A stretch of 5,011 nt of DNA from Pyrinomonadaceae bacterium. Lineage in GTDB: Bacteria; Acidobacteriota; Blastocatellia; Pyrinomonadales; Pyrinomonadaceae. The stretch spans positions 1-5,011 of the forward strand of contig JAJAYR010000043.1 of NCBI GenBank assembly GCA_026786155.1, read 5' to 3'. Below are positions 4,570 through 5,011 of the stretch, piece by piece. Position 1 is the first letter of the stretch. Every line of letters starts with the position of its first letter. The position numbers and the translations under genes are program-made. Under the pieces are notes generated by a model. That model saw only the letters and a list, made by a program, of their open reading frames with translations. It was not told the origin of the DNA and made no database searches.

Positions 4570-5011
4570 AACAGCAGAAATTGAATCGGAAGATTTTACA
4601 CTTTGGAAAACGCCGAAAGATAAATTGAATCTTTTAGTATGGACGGTTTTGCTTTATATTACTGCGCCGTTTTTTGAATGGATAAATTTAGAGAGCGATT
4701 TGGCAAACGGCAAATTTCCGGTGAACGCTGATTCTATCGGACTCGGATTAGTATTTTTCATTATCGGCTGGATTTTGTTCGCACCGTTCGCGGCACTCTT
4801 TACTTTTTGGGTTTTGTCGAAATATGTTCCGCAATCTGCCTTGTTCGGATTCAATTTCAAACGTCCGTTATGGAGTTTTGTTTGGACGTTGCTTTTTGCG
4901 TTTTTGGCTTTTGATAGTTTAGCTTGGTCTTTCATAAATCTTTACGAAAACAATTTGATTGGCGCATTTCAACATCTGTCGCTGGCATATTTTTACACAG
5001 TGTTTCGGGCA
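4562..5011 (+). CDS. Membrane protein of unknown function, N-terminal part (C-terminus beyond the right edge)
   Basis: An ATG at 4562 opens a frame of 150 codons with no stop up to the window end. Its start overlaps the end of the regulator gene by 8 bp (ATGTTTGA), a typical sign of translational coupling; a purine-rich GAGAGAAA just upstream is the nearest thing to a ribosome-binding site. After an acidic N-terminus of about 20 residues (MFETAEIESEDFTLWKTPKD), hydrophobic segments lie at about 24-40, 58-84 (possibly a long or paired segment), 103-125 and from 137 onward. The protein is rich in aromatic residues (W, F, Y). I do not recognise the family; the N-terminal WKTPKDKLNLLVWTVLLY pattern suggests a polytopic inner-membrane protein rather than an exported one. 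The minus-strand frame across this region is a shadow. Together with the two upstream genes it forms a membrane protein, regulator, membrane protein operon. Confidence 0.82.
   Translation, partial: MFETAEIESEDFTLWKTPKDKLNLLVWTVLLYITAPFFEWINLESDLANGKFPVNADSIGLGLVFFIIGWILFAPFAALFTFWVLSKYVPQSALFGFNFKRPLWSFVWTLLFAFLAFDSLAWSFINLYENNLIGAFQHLSLAYFYTVFRA

Noticed and set aside
4654..4935. 93-codon minus-strand frame at the right end
   Set aside because: It is antisense to a hydrophobic membrane-protein frame coupled to the regulator; its lysine/asparagine-rich peptide is what antisense of F/L-rich sequence gives.

Overview
The window looks like an ordinary chromosomal segment of a free-living bacterium with moderate GC content. 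Five of six protein starts lack a convincing Shine-Dalgarno sequence, and short tandem repeats sit between genes. The six-helix membrane protein at 3481-4104 and the winged-helix regulator behind it resemble, from memory, a conserved pair in Acidobacteriota (Blastocatellia/Pyrinomonadales type). That placement is an inference of moderate to low confidence.

Left half (1-3008, all minus strand, read right to left): a TetR-family regulator (2385-3008) broken by one in-frame TAA; a 248-bp gap holding an inverted array of 7-bp repeats; a long-chain acyl-CoA synthetase (265-2136); then the N-terminal part of a GNAT acetyltransferase (218 down to the left edge). A TetR regulator next to an acyl-CoA synthetase recalls the Bacillus FadR(YsiA)/LcfA arrangement. 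Upstream of the regulator lies an 18-bp palindrome, TGAATGATGATTCATTCA, very close to the FadR box as I recall it. The likely logic is a fatty-acid-responsive repressor controlling itself and possibly fatty-acid activation, with the repressor perhaps inactivated in this sequence.

Centre (3009-3480): operator region of the regulator, a tRNA-Ser(UGA) on the minus strand with its own promoter and an intrinsic terminator, and a second 7-bp repeat array that supplies one arm of that terminator. A strong promoter then faces right.

Right half (3481-5011, plus strand): a probable three-gene operon of a six-helix membrane protein of unknown function, a MarR/ArsR-like winged-helix regulator (HTH_34 type), and a second membrane protein that overlaps the regulator by 8 bp and runs off the right edge. 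A strong hairpin built from inverted 9-bp repeats fills the gap between the first two genes.

The most notable things are the near-consensus FadR-type operator beside a regulator gene with a single nonsense codon, and two hairpin elements whose arms are made of short tandem units (7 bp and 9 bp). No CRISPR array, insertion sequence or phage gene was seen.
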